From Agromyces cavernae (GTDB taxonomy: Bacteria; Actinomycetota; Actinomycetes; Actinomycetales; Microbacteriaceae): a DNA stretch of 64,000 nt. The notes under the pieces are model-generated. The model was not told where the DNA came from. It worked only from the letters and a program-made list of their open reading frames with translations, and ran no database searches. Where the stretch lies: the NCBI RefSeq assembly GCF_021044935.1, contig NZ_JAJNMP010000004.1:372001-436000 (forward strand). The letters are read 5' to 3'. The position numbers were made by a program, and so were the translations under genes. The stretch's first letter is position 1, and the number at the start of each line of letters is the position of its first letter. Positions 7,261 to 18,270 of this stretch are shown here, one piece after another.

Positions 7261-9177
7261 TCAGCAGAGCCGAAGGTACGCGACCCGGTCATTCAGCGCG
7301 CCAGGACCGCCGAGCAGCGTGAGCGAGGTCGCGCCGTGCGCCAGCAGGGCGCTGCGCACCGGGCTCGGCACGCACGTCGGCCGTGCGAGGTACAGCGGAT
7401 CGCCGGCTGCGCCTGCAGCCGCCGCGCCGCTGAGCGCATCGGGGAACACCGTTCCGGTCGCCATGAACACGTTCTGCCGCATCCCGAACGCCGCCTGGTT
7501 CAGCGCGACGCTCGTCGCGTAGCGATCGGCGCCGCCGTACCGCTTCACCGCGAGCGATGCGGTGCTCAGGCTCGACGCGATCCCCGCCGAGACCGCACCC
7601 GTGCCACCTGCGATGCGCACCTCGGCCACGTTCAGCGCGGTGAGTGTCGTGAGCGTTGCCGCATCGAGTTGCCCGGCCGCCCCGTCGACGAGCACCACGG
7701 GCACGCCCTGTGCACCCGCCGCGGCACCCGCCGACAGCCCGTCGGGGAAGTCGTGTCCCGTCGCGAGGTACGCGACCGCAGCCGAGTCGAACGCCTGGTC
7801 GGCGAGCAGGCGCGAGGTCTCGAAGCGGTCGACCCCGCCGACCCGTGCCGTCGGTGCGATCGCGGCGAGGGCCGTCGCCACCGGCCCGCCGACAGCTCCC
7901 CAGCCGCCGGCGATCACGATCCGCTGCGGTGCCAGCCGCTTCAGCTCGGTGAGCGTCGCGCTCGGAACCGTCCACTTCGTGGTGAGCAGCAGTGGCCCGC
8001 CCTGGTGCGCGGCAGCGGGCGCCGCAGCGAGGGCGTCGGCGAAGTCGAGTCCCGACGCGATGTACACGACCGGCACGCCAGGGGTCGGGTAGCTGCGCTT
8101 GGAGATCGCGGCGGCGGTCTCGTAGCGGTCCTCGCCCGACATCCTCGTGATCGGGATCGCCGTGCTGACACGCGGGTCGCCGAACCAGTCGCGGTACATG
8201 CGCCAGAAGTTGCGGTTGCCGTATGACGAACACGCGTCACCGGTGCCGTAGAGATTCGAGAGTGCAGCCGCATTCGGCTGATAGGGCGTGTAGTAGTAGA
8301 GCGCCGCGGTCGCGCTGTTCTTGATGGTCACGTTCGACCCGCCGCAGCGCGCCGCGTCGGGGTGGAAGAGGATTCGGTTCGCCTGCCCGACCTTCAGCCA
8401 CGTGAACGAGCCGTTCGGGTTGCCGTACCAGGTCAGCTGCCTCGCCGCGGCGAACACCTGGTTGAAGAAGCCGTAGTACGTGGAGTCGCACTCGGCGGTG
8501 TCGGGACATCCGTACCCCATCGCCTTGCGCAGCACGCCCGCCGTCGGGGCGGGGTCGGTGAGGAGCGACTGCTCCTTCTGCAGGGTGACGAGGATCACCT
8601 TGGCGCTGAGGTTGCACGCCCGCTGCACCTTGTAGATGATGCGCGCCGCCGGCTCGGCGGTGCCGCCGCGGTAGGTGGCGCAGGTGCCGAAACTCCAGGT
8701 GCGGGTCGGCGTGTTCATCTTGAGGTTCGCGAGGCACGACGAACTCGAGCAGGTGCCGACCATGCGCTTCAGGAACGCCTGGATCTCGGCCTCGGTCATC
8801 GCCGAGCCGTTGCGGAAGTTGCTGTCGGAGATCAGGTTGCCCGCGGTGAACGGCGCGGTGGCCGCCGCTACGAATCCCCCGGCGTCCGTGCCGGCATCGA
8901 GCGCCGTGCGCTGCGATGCGGCCTCTCGTGCCGCCGCGTCGCCCGGGATCGGCTCGGCGGCCGTCTCGGCCTGCTGCGCGACGTGCGCCTCGTGCAGGGC
9001 GAGTTCATCGACGGTGTCGTCACCGCCGCCGATCGTCGGAGCCGCCGGCGCGGCCGGCGCTGTGCGCACCGCGGACGGTGTGGCCGGTGCCACGGGATTC
9101 TCGGACGCGTGCGCGGGAAGCCCGAGGCTCGACGCGACGAGCACCCCTGCCGCGATTCCGACGACCAACCTCTTCAT
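7261..9177 (-). CDS. Secreted CWB2-repeat protein with Cys-rich KEQ module (paralogue)
   Basis: A 638-residue paralogue of the next gene downstream with the same layout: signal peptide ending near AHA (24), an Ala/Pro-rich linker (to about 110), the Cys-rich module (about 113-332) with AEIQAFLKRM, CLANLKM, KEQ at 201-203, GCPDTAECD and CSSYGNRNFWRMYRDWFG, then three CWB2 repeats (about 345-638). The linker is longer and the Cys spacing slightly different. The ATG is preceded by GGGGGTTACTGC; the more distant leader shares two boxes with the paralogue. It sits downstream of the dehydrogenase-glf pair. Likely a surface protein anchored through the locus's own polymer. Confidence 0.85.
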   Translation of the reverse strand: MKRLVVGIAAGVLVASSLGLPAHASENPVAPATPSAVRTAPAAPAAPTIGGGDDTVDELALHEAHVAQQAETAAEPIPGDAAAREAASQRTALDAGTDAGGFVAAATAPFTAGNLISDSNFRNGSAMTEAEIQAFLKRMVGTCSSSSCLANLKMNTPTRTWSFGTCATYRGGTAEPAARIIYKVQRACNLSAKVILVTLQKEQSLLTDPAPTAGVLRKAMGYGCPDTAECDSTYYGFFNQVFAAARQLTWYGNPNGSFTWLKVGQANRILFHPDAARCGGSNVTIKNSATAALYYYTPYQPNAAALSNLYGTGDACSSYGNRNFWRMYRDWFGDPRVSTAIPITRMSGEDRYETAAAISKRSYPTPGVPVVYIASGLDFADALAAAPAAAHQGGPLLLTTKWTVPSATLTELKRLAPQRIVIAGGWGAVGGPVATALAAIAPTARVGGVDRFETSRLLADQAFDSAAVAYLATGHDFPDGLSAGAAAGAQGVPVVLVDGAAGQLDAATLTTLTALNVAEVRIAGGTGAVSAGIASSLSTASLAVKRYGGADRYATSVALNQAAFGMRQNVFMATGTVFPDALSGAAAAGAAGDPLYLARPTCVPSPVRSALLAHGATSLTLLGGPGALNDRVAYLRLC

Positions 9178-9209
9178 GCAGTAACCCCCGCGCTCGCGAC
9201 CCGTGCATC

Positions 9210-9264
9210 GGCGCCGGGTTCGGGCCGTGTGGATCGTGCATGCAGGGATCTTGACTCACCCTAA
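9210..9264 (-). promoter_or_regulatory. Conserved bipartite leader element, copy 2
   Basis: TTAGGGTG (9257-9264) and the 17-nt box GGCCCGAACCCGGCGCC (9210-9226) stand in the same order and with the same 30-nt gap as copy 1, 32 nt before the ATG at 9177, while the sequence between them is largely different. Such spacing conservation suggests a shared regulator or promoter architecture. Confidence 0.5.
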
Positions 9265-9287
9265 TGACCGGCGCGCGCTGCGGTCAT
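9264..9287 (-). terminator. Possible terminator downstream of glf
   Basis: A 7-bp inverted repeat (ATGACCG at 9264-9270 with CGGTCAT at 9281-9287) encloses a GC-rich 10-nt loop between the glf stop and the leader of the next gene. It is weak on its own and abuts the TTAGGGTG box. Confidence 0.35.
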
Positions 9288-9328
9288 GCGCATCGCCGAT
9301 CAGAGAGAGCGAGATCGACCGACGCAGG

Positions 9329-11778
<2,450 letters not shown>

Positions 11779-11791
11779 GGACTCCAGTCTA
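11779..11791 (-). promoter_or_regulatory. Promoter -10 and very short leader of the dehydrogenase-glf unit
   Basis: TAGACT (11786-11791, minus strand) is separated from the ATG at 11778 by only 7 nt (GGAGTCC), implying a leaderless or nearly leaderless transcript. No clear -35 was identified. Confidence 0.5.
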
Positions 11792-11841
11792 CGATGCGGC
11801 GAAGGCCGGATCGTTCGCGAGGTGTCCGATGCGGGATGCAG

Positions 11842-13866
11842 CTAGGGTTCGATCAGCCCCGGCACGGCGCCCATCTCGAGCGGCTCGACGCCGGGCTCGA
11901 AGTCGGAGCCTTGGGCGCGTTCGAACGCGGTCGGCTGCCAGTCGGCGTTCAGCAGCGACGACCACTCGGCGAACCGCGCGTCGCCCGTGATGTCGGCGAG
12001 GGTCTGCAGCTGCCAGACGAAGATCGGGTGGTAGTGCTGGTTCTGCCAACTCGGACTCTGGCAGTACTCGGCCTGCACGCAGTAGTACATGACCTCGCCC
12101 TCGACGCGCACGAGCGGCATGATTCGTGCCAGCACGGTGCTCGCACCGCCGTCGAAGTATCGGGCGGCCTCGGCGTTGCCGGTGAGGCGCCAGTAGTCGT
12201 AGAGCCCGAACATGGCGAAGATGTGCGTGTTCGCCACGAGCAGGGGCGGTTGGTTCGTGGCGGCGAACCCTTCGAAGTAGAGGTGGCCGTCGATCGCGAG
12301 CGAGCCCCACGGCCCGGTCTTCGTGTACTGCTGCGGGAAGCTCTCCCACGTGCGGTCGGCGGCCGTGAACCAGTGCGGTTCGCCGGTCTCGGTCGCCAGC
12401 CGACTGAAGAGCGAGAGCGCCTCACCCTGCGCCATCATCGACCACCAGGGCGCGGCGAGCGTGCGTTGGATATAGGTCCAGCGGAACGGGTAGGGGTACC
12501 ACCACGCGCCGTCACGTTCGACGTGCATCTCGATGAGCTTCTCGCCGTGTCGCACCGCGCGCTCGAGCCAGAGCGGGTCGCCCGTGCGGTCGAACTCGAT
12601 GAGCGCCGAGAGGCCGTACTGCGCGTAGACGACCGGGTGGTCGGCCCGCTGGTTGTTGTCGACACGCCGGTAGATGCGCAGCCCGGTCGAGTCGAGTACG
12701 ACCGAGGGGCTGTAGACGTCGACCGGGGGCCGGTCGGCGAACGGCACGACGTCGCCCGCCAGGCGCCATCGCGAGGTCGCCCAGTTCGCGAGCGGCTCGC
12801 CGGTGTTCGGATACACGCAGCGCGCGGCATTGGCGGCCGTCTCGGAGACGGCACCGGTGCCGCCGAGCACGACGCGGCTGGTGGCCCCCAGGGCGGTCAT
12901 GGTGTCACTCACCGCGGGGTGGACGCAGCCGCGCGGCGTCACGTTGATCGGAGCTGCCAGCTGCCCGGCGAGGGCTGCCCCGGCGATGGCGTCGGGGAAA
13001 TCGAGTCCGGTCGCGAGGAACGTCGTCCTCGACGAGCCGGGCGCGAAGTACGCACGGTTGATGAGCGCCGCGGTGTCGTAGCGGGTGGTGCCGCCGTATC
13101 GGGTCACGTCGTAGCCCGACGCGCTGAGCTGCGAGTGGATGGCGTTGCTGACCGCGCCGGGGCCGCCGGCGATCGAGACCGAACGCACACCGAGGCGGGC
13201 GAGCTGGGCGAGGGTGGCGGTGCTCACGGTCGGCCTCGTGCCGTCGACCAGCACGATCGGCGCGCCGCGCGACCCCGCCGCACCGGTCGCGGCGAGGGCA
13301 TCGGGGAACGCGCGGCCGGTCGCGATGATCGCATGGTCGGAGGTGGTGAAGGTCGACCGTACGATCGCGAGACCGGTCGCGTATCGGTCGACGCCGGCCA
13401 GACGCGTTGTGGGTGCGACGCGGTGCAGCGCGGACTGCACGCCCGCGGCGACCGCGCCGACGCCGCCGATGAGCACGATGCGGGCGGGAGCCAGTCGGCG
13501 CAGTTCGTCGAGCACGACACTCGGGAGCTGCGTGGGCTGGGTGAGCAGCAGCGGGCCACCGGCCAGCGCGGCCGCCGAGGCGCCCGCGAGTGCGTCGGGG
13601 AAGTCTGCGCCCGAGGCGACGAATGCCACGGGAACTCCGGGAGCGTGCAACCGCGACACCGCGACGGCGGTCTCGTAGCGCGACGCCCCGCTCAGCCGGG
13701 TGACGCCGTCGGGAATCGGCTCGGGGACCGTCTGCACGGCAGCCGTCTGCAACCCGGCCGGCACCGCCGCTGCCACCGTGACCGGCGCCGCAGGCACGAG
13801 TGCCAGCGCCAGCCCGATCGCCATCGTCATCGCCGTCACCACGGCGAACGGTGCATGAGACCGCAT
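11842..13866 (-). CDS. Secreted CWB2-repeat protein with D-glucuronyl C5-epimerase domain
   Basis: A 674-residue exported fusion. A signal peptide (to about residue 35) is followed by three CWB2 repeats (about 55-345; DRYATG, DFPDALAG, RIVLIGGVGAV). Residues about 375-650 match the C-terminal domain of D-glucuronyl C5-epimerases: GAWWYPYPFRWTY, APWWSMMAQGEALSLFSRL, a buried-looking HIFAMFGLYDYW helix, MPLVRVEG and HPIFVWQLQTLADITGD, all with counterparts in heparan sulfate epimerase. In known enzymes this domain inverts C5 of uronic acid residues in polymer. The start is the second Met (MRSHAPF), with GGAGGG about 7 nt upstream. A tandem paralogue lies upstream. The substrate is inferred to be an acidic wall glycan. 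Confidence 0.88.
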   Translation of the reverse strand: MRSHAPFAVVTAMTMAIGLALALVPAAPVTVAAAVPAGLQTAAVQTVPEPIPDGVTRLSGASRYETAVAVSRLHAPGVPVAFVASGADFPDALAGASAAALAGGPLLLTQPTQLPSVVLDELRRLAPARIVLIGGVGAVAAGVQSALHRVAPTTRLAGVDRYATGLAIVRSTFTTSDHAIIATGRAFPDALAATGAAGSRGAPIVLVDGTRPTVSTATLAQLARLGVRSVSIAGGPGAVSNAIHSQLSASGYDVTRYGGTTRYDTAALINRAYFAPGSSRTTFLATGLDFPDAIAGAALAGQLAAPINVTPRGCVHPAVSDTMTALGATSRVVLGGTGAVSETAANAARCVYPNTGEPLANWATSRWRLAGDVVPFADRPPVDVYSPSVVLDSTGLRIYRRVDNNQRADHPVVYAQYGLSALIEFDRTGDPLWLERAVRHGEKLIEMHVERDGAWWYPYPFRWTYIQRTLAAPWWSMMAQGEALSLFSRLATETGEPHWFTAADRTWESFPQQYTKTGPWGSLAIDGHLYFEGFAATNQPPLLVANTHIFAMFGLYDYWRLTGNAEAARYFDGGASTVLARIMPLVRVEGEVMYYCVQAEYCQSPSWQNQHYHPIFVWQLQTLADITGDARFAEWSSLLNADWQPTAFERAQGSDFEPGVEPLEMGAVPGLIEP

Positions 13867-13941
13867 GTCGCTGCCCTCCATCGGGTGGAACGCGCGGTCA
13901 GCCGCGCCGTTGCCTGAGCTTAGCCGCCCTTGTGCGTGGCG

Positions 13942-15939
13942 CTACGGCGCGACTCCCGCGAACTGGTCGGGCACGCCCGGCTCGAAGTCGGAGGTCGACC
14001 CGAACGTCCTCGCCGGACGGTCGGCCCGGAGATCGGCCGCCCACGTGGTGAACCGCGTGTCGCCGGTGATGCGGGCGAGCGTGTCGAGCTGCCACGAGTG
14101 GATGCCGTGATACGCCGCGTTCTGCCAGAGCGGGCTCTGGCAGTACTCGGCCTGCACGCAGTAGTACGAGGTGCCACCTGGTACCCGCACGAGCGGCATC
14201 ATGCGGTCGACCACCGCGGTCGCTCCGCCGTCGAAGTACCGGGCGACCTCTGCGTTGCCGGTGTAGCGCCAATAGTCGTAGAGGCCGAACAGGGCGAAGA
14301 TCTGTCCGTTGAGCACGAGCAGCGGAGGCTGGTTGCCCGCGTACTCCTCGAAGTAGAGATGCCGGTCGATGACCAGGCTCGACCAGGGTGATCTCGCCGA
14401 GTACGGCTGTTTGAAGGTCGCCCACGTCTTGTCGGCGGCGGTGACCCACTTCGCCTGGCCGGTCTCTTCAGCGAGGCGGGTGAACAGCGAGAGTGCCTGC
14501 CCCTGCGCCATCGCCGAGTACCACGGCGCCTTCATCGTGCGGGTGTAGTAGGTCCAGGGCCAGTTGTAGGGGTACCACCATGCGCCGGCTCGCTCGACAC
14601 GGATCTGCGTGAGACGGTCGGCGTGCCGGATCGCACGGGTGAGCCACTTCGGGTCACCCGTCTCCTGGTACCTGGCCAGCGCCGCGATGCCGTACTGCGC
14701 GTACGCCACCGGATGGTCGCCACGGGTTCCGGTGTCGCGTCGGAGGTAGATGCGAAGCCCCGTCGAATCGAGCTTGATCGAGGGATCGTCGACGTTCACC
14801 GCGGGGATGTCGAAGTACGGTGCCGGGATGTCGCTGGCCAACTGCCATCCCGTGAGCGCCCAGTCGGCAAGGGGCTCGCTCGTGATCGGGTACACGCACC
14901 TCGCGTCGGCCGCGGCCCGGTCGGAGACGACCGCGGTGCCGCCCAGGACTACTCGGCTGGGGGCGTCGACCTGGCGGATCGCATCGCTCACCGCGGGGTG
15001 CATGCACGTGCGGGGCGTCACGTTGAGGGGGGCGCCGAGGTGTCCGGCGAGGGCGGCCGCCGCGAGCGCGTCGGGGAAGTCGACTCCCGTCGCGACGAAC
15101 GTCGATGCCGCCGCGCCTGCCGGGAAGTACGCCTGATTGATGAGGGCCGCGGTCTCGTAGCGGGAGGCCCCGCCGTAGCGCGTGACCGAGTACCCGTTCG
15201 ACGTGAGCTGCGACTGGATGCCGTTGCTCACCGCGCCGGGCCCGCCCGCGATCGAGATCGAACTCACGCCCAGGTCGCCGAGCTGCTTCAGTGTCGCGGC
15301 CGGGACGGTCGAGCGTGCGCCGTCGACGAGGATGACCGGCGCCTGGCGAGCCCCGGCGGCTCCGGTCGCCGCGAGTGCGTCGGGGAACGTCCGCCCGGTG
15401 GCGATGACCGCGTGATCGGCGCCACCGCTGAAGGTCCTCGTGATGATCGCCCGCCCCGTGGCATACCGGTCGGCTCCGTAGAGTCGTGAGGTCGGGGCGA
15501 TTCGGTTGAGCGCCGTTTGCACGCCCGAGCTGACGACGGCGGAGCCGCCGACGACATAGATGCGCGCGGGGCGCAACCGCGTCAGCTCGTTCGAGACCGC
15601 GGCGGGCAGTTGCGTCGCAGGGGTCAGGAGCAGGGGGCCGCCGCGGAGCGCAGCTGCCGCCGCCGCGGACAATGCGTCGGGGAAGGCGGTGCCGGTGGCG
15701 ACGAACGCCACCGGTACGCCGGGCGCATAGCGCTTGGACACCGCGACGGCGGTCTCGTAGCGCGAGGCGCCGCTCAGCCGGGTGATGCCGGCGGGGAACG
15801 GTGCGACATCCGCCGACGCTGCAGTCGAGGTCGCGGATGTCGCGGTCGTGGCTGTCGCCGAAGGTGCAGGTACGACGAGCGCGAGGGGAAGGGCGAACGC
15901 GGTCGCCAGCGCGACGACGATGTGCGCGCGAAAACGCAT
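13942..15939 (-). CDS. Secreted CWB2-repeat protein with D-glucuronyl C5-epimerase domain (paralogue)
   Basis: A 665-residue paralogue of the next gene, same architecture: signal peptide (MRFRAHIVVALATAFALPLA start), Ala/Thr/Ser linker, three CWB2 repeats (about 50-345) and the C5-epimerase domain (about 370-640) with GAWWYPYNWPWTYY, APWYSAMAQGQALSLFTRL, IFALFGLYDYW and HGIHSWQLDTLARITGD. The YSAMAQGQA(L/I)S segment is nearly identical to the eukaryotic enzyme's conserved block, so this copy looks more canonical than its neighbour (WSMMAQGEA). The start at 15937-15939 has GGAG 7 nt upstream. The pair lies between the dehydrogenase-glf unit and a glycosyltransferase pair, all on the same strand. 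Confidence 0.88.
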   Translation of the reverse strand: MRFRAHIVVALATAFALPLALVVPAPSATATTATSATSTAASADVAPFPAGITRLSGASRYETAVAVSKRYAPGVPVAFVATGTAFPDALSAAAAAALRGGPLLLTPATQLPAAVSNELTRLRPARIYVVGGSAVVSSGVQTALNRIAPTSRLYGADRYATGRAIITRTFSGGADHAVIATGRTFPDALAATGAAGARQAPVILVDGARSTVPAATLKQLGDLGVSSISIAGGPGAVSNGIQSQLTSNGYSVTRYGGASRYETAALINQAYFPAGAAASTFVATGVDFPDALAAAALAGHLGAPLNVTPRTCMHPAVSDAIRQVDAPSRVVLGGTAVVSDRAAADARCVYPITSEPLADWALTGWQLASDIPAPYFDIPAVNVDDPSIKLDSTGLRIYLRRDTGTRGDHPVAYAQYGIAALARYQETGDPKWLTRAIRHADRLTQIRVERAGAWWYPYNWPWTYYTRTMKAPWYSAMAQGQALSLFTRLAEETGQAKWVTAADKTWATFKQPYSARSPWSSLVIDRHLYFEEYAGNQPPLLVLNGQIFALFGLYDYWRYTGNAEVARYFDGGATAVVDRMMPLVRVPGGTSYYCVQAEYCQSPLWQNAAYHGIHSWQLDTLARITGDTRFTTWAADLRADRPARTFGSTSDFEPGVPDQFAGVAP

Positions 15940-16004
15940 TGGTTGCTCCGAGCTCTCGAGACGACAAGACTGCGGAGGTGATTCGCCCGCACTAGCCAGT
16001 GAGC

Positions 16005-17108
16005 CTACAGCGTCGGCCCGGCTTCGGGTTTCGCAACCCGCCCGCCCTCGCGACCGGCCAGCCAGGTGGCGAACGCGAAGCGCAGCGGCGCCTCGCGCGC
16101 CGCGACTCGGAGCGGGTTCGCGGGGATGAGGGACGCCGGCGTCGCGAATCGGCGCCGCGCACGCGAGCGCGCATCGAGGTCGTCGTCGCTCGCCGTAGGA
16201 TCGGCGATCGCGCGGCGAAGTGCGAGCTCGGCACGTGAGAGCACGGCGACCGCGCCCGGTGCCAGCCCCTCGATCGCATCGGCGACCGCCGCGAGCGCAC
16301 GCCGATCGTCGGGGGTCCAGTTGCCGCTGCGGTGATGCACGGCGCCGAACACCGAGATGCGCCAGAGCTTGACGGCGAGCGCCTCGCGCGATCGACTCGG
16401 CAGCGCCGTGACCCATTCGTCGGAGACGAGGCCGGTCACCGCCGCCAGTTCATCCTCGATCGGGCGGTGGGTGAAGGTGACGCGCACGGCGTCGTCATGG
16501 ATCACGTACTCCGCACCCGATCCGACGCGTGCGATGCCTGCGCCCGAGAACCAGAGCCTGGTCGAGTACGCGAGGTCCTCGCCGGTCGCGAGCCCGGGCG
16601 TGAAGCGCAGCGCTCCGAAGCGCTCGCGGGCGACGAGGCCGATCGGCGCCGTGCGGTAGGCGAGTCGGTCGCGAACCCCGTCGAGCCGGGTGGCGCGGCC
16701 CGGCCTGGTGGGTGGCGTCGGCACTCGGCGACCGCCCGCATACCGCATCGCGGGGATCACGACATCGGCGCCGTGCCGATCGGCCGTAGCGATCCACGCG
16801 TCGATCGCGCCCTCTGCGAGTTCGTCGTCGGACCCCATGATCGCGGTGAACCGGGCGGTCGCCAGCTCGAGCCCGCGATTGAACGGACCCGCGGGACTGC
16901 CGATGCCGTCGTCGAACGGCTCGAGCCGCACCCTGCGGTCGTCGGCAATGCGCCCGAGCCCGGCGGCGATCCCGTCGACTGGCGTGTTGTGGCAGACGAC
17001 GAGCACGCGCGCGACCCCTGACGAGGTGAGCACCGAGCCGACCGCCCGGGCGATGGCACGCCGGGGATCGTGCACGGCGATGACGACATCGACCTCAGTC
17101 GCGGGCAC
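16005..17108 (-). CDS. GT2-family glycosyltransferase
   Basis: A 367-residue cytoplasmic GT-A transferase. DVVIAVHDPRRAIARAVGSVL opens the nucleotide-binding fold; SPAGPFNRGLELATARFTAIMGSDDEL contains the acidic DxD-like metal motif. The GTG at 17106-17108 (AGAGG about 7 nt upstream) overlaps the end of the upstream GT4 gene by 14 nt; an in-frame ATG at 17126 is an alternative. It is paralogous to the GT2 at 22838 (same AAGPFN.GLEL...MGSDD block, same C-terminal LW.LVRIS..GA-type helices). It probably adds one sugar of the repeat unit; donor and linkage unknown. Confidence 0.82.
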   Translation of the reverse strand: MPATEVDVVIAVHDPRRAIARAVGSVLTSSGVARVLVVCHNTPVDGIAAGLGRIADDRRVRLEPFDDGIGSPAGPFNRGLELATARFTAIMGSDDELAEGAIDAWIATADRHGADVVIPAMRYAGGRRVPTPPTRPGRATRLDGVRDRLAYRTAPIGLVARERFGALRFTPGLATGEDLAYSTRLWFSGAGIARVGSGAEYVIHDDAVRVTFTHRPIEDELAAVTGLVSDEWVTALPSRSREALAVKLWRISVFGAVHHRSGNWTPDDRRALAAVADAIEGLAPGAVAVLSRAELALRRAIADPTASDDDLDARSRARRRFATPASLIPANPLRVAAREAPLRFAFATWLAGREGGRVAKPEAGPTL

Positions 17109-18201
17109 CGGCGATCCTCTCGGCATCGGCGTAGACCTCCGCATAGGCGGCGCGACGGCGCTGCTCGGTGAAGCGCTCGGTGACCGACCGCGCGATCTGC
17201 TCGGCGGTGCGATCGGCATTCGCCGCGACGACGCGTTCGACGGCGTCGGCATAGGCGGTCGGCGCCTGCTCGCCGACGAGCACGCCGTCGGGCTCGTGCA
17301 CGAACTCGGCCTGCTCGCCGCGCGCGCCGACCACGACCGGGCGGCCGCTGGCGAGCGCCTCGGCGATGGCGACGCCGAAGGTCTCGCGCGTGGTCGGCAA
17401 CAGGAACACGTCAGCCTCGGCGAGCGCGGCCGACACGTCGGCCGGAGCGACCCGACCGCGCAGCCGCACCCGGTCTGCGACACCGAGGTGCTGCGCGAGC
17501 GCCTCGACCTCGGCGCGCATCGCGCCATCACCCACCCACGTGAGCTGCGTGTCGCGCCCCCGTGCGACGAGTTCGGCGAGCGCTCCCACGGCCACGTCCG
17601 GCCCCTTGCGCGGAACGAGCCCGCCGACGCCGACCAGTCGCAGCACGTCGTCGTCGCGTCGCTCGACCAGGGCGTCGGGCACGGTCACGGCGTTCGGCAC
17701 GACGACCACCGGCTTCTGCCGCACGCTGCGGATCTTCCGGGCGAGTTGCGAACCGACTGCGACAACGACATCGGGCCGGCGCAGCAGCCGCATCGTGGTC
17801 GGCACCCCGAGCCGGGCGTGCAATGGCACCGTCTCGGGCGCGAGCAGGCCCGACCAGTGCTCGGTGTGCACCCATGGACGCGGCACGTCGAGCCGCCTGA
17901 ACGGCAGCAGCGCCGACGCCGCCATGCTGTGCACGAGCTCGTAGTCGGCCAGCATGCCGCGCAGCTCGCGAGCCGCGGCGGCCACGCTCAACGGATTGGC
18001 AGGCGACATCGGCAGCGAATCGAGCGTCCAGCGCCGGTCGGATGCCGCGCCGGAGCCGTCATCGGACCGCGCCGACGCCGACAGGTGCACGACGTGCACA
18101 TCGTGGTCCTGTGCGAGCAGATCGATATCGCGCTCGACGAAGATCCCCGACTCGGGTGCCCGGGGCGTCGGCAGCCAGGTCGTGACGACGAGCAGTTTCA
18201 C
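17095..18201 (-). CDS. GT4-family glycosyltransferase
   Basis: A 368-residue GT-B retaining transferase. The N-terminal domain begins KLLVVTTWLPTPRAPESGIFVERDI, and the C-terminal donor domain has GVGGLVPRKGPDVAVGAL and the EX7E-type motif in TRETFGVAIAEALASGRPVV. It starts at a GTG (18199-18201) with TAGCGT (18208-18213) six nt upstream, a leaderless-like promoter divergent from the epimerase gene at 18271. It is coupled to the following GT2 gene. It likely works in assembly of the same lipid-linked glycan. Confidence 0.85.
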   Translation of the reverse strand: MKLLVVTTWLPTPRAPESGIFVERDIDLLAQDHDVHVVHLSASARSDDGSGAASDRRWTLDSLPMSPANPLSVAAAARELRGMLADYELVHSMAASALLPFRRLDVPRPWVHTEHWSGLLAPETVPLHARLGVPTTMRLLRRPDVVVAVGSQLARKIRSVRQKPVVVVPNAVTVPDALVERRDDDVLRLVGVGGLVPRKGPDVAVGALAELVARGRDTQLTWVGDGAMRAEVEALAQHLGVADRVRLRGRVAPADVSAALAEADVFLLPTTRETFGVAIAEALASGRPVVVGARGEQAEFVHEPDGVLVGEQAPTAYADAVERVVAANADRTAEQIARSVTERFTEQRRRAAYAEVYADAERIAGARD

Positions 18202-18270
18202 GCCTCGACGCTATCAGCGACAGCCCGTCGAGGCGGCGGTCGCGGCCTGCCTCGCCTAGACTCTCCCGAC
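18202..18270. promoter_or_regulatory. Divergent leaderless-type promoters
   Basis: On the minus strand TAGCGT (18208-18213) stands 6 nt before the GTG at 18201; on the plus strand TAGACT (18257-18262) stands 8 nt before the GTG at 18271. Both fit transcripts starting at or next to the start codon. Confidence 0.5.

Noticed and set aside
7133..9328. A c-di-AMP (ydaO-type) riboswitch before the surface-protein genes
   Set aside because: GCCCGAACCCG and GGGTGA are reminiscent of the ydaO consensus, but the GCTAACC-type core is missing and the leaders are too short. It is kept only as a conserved two-box element.
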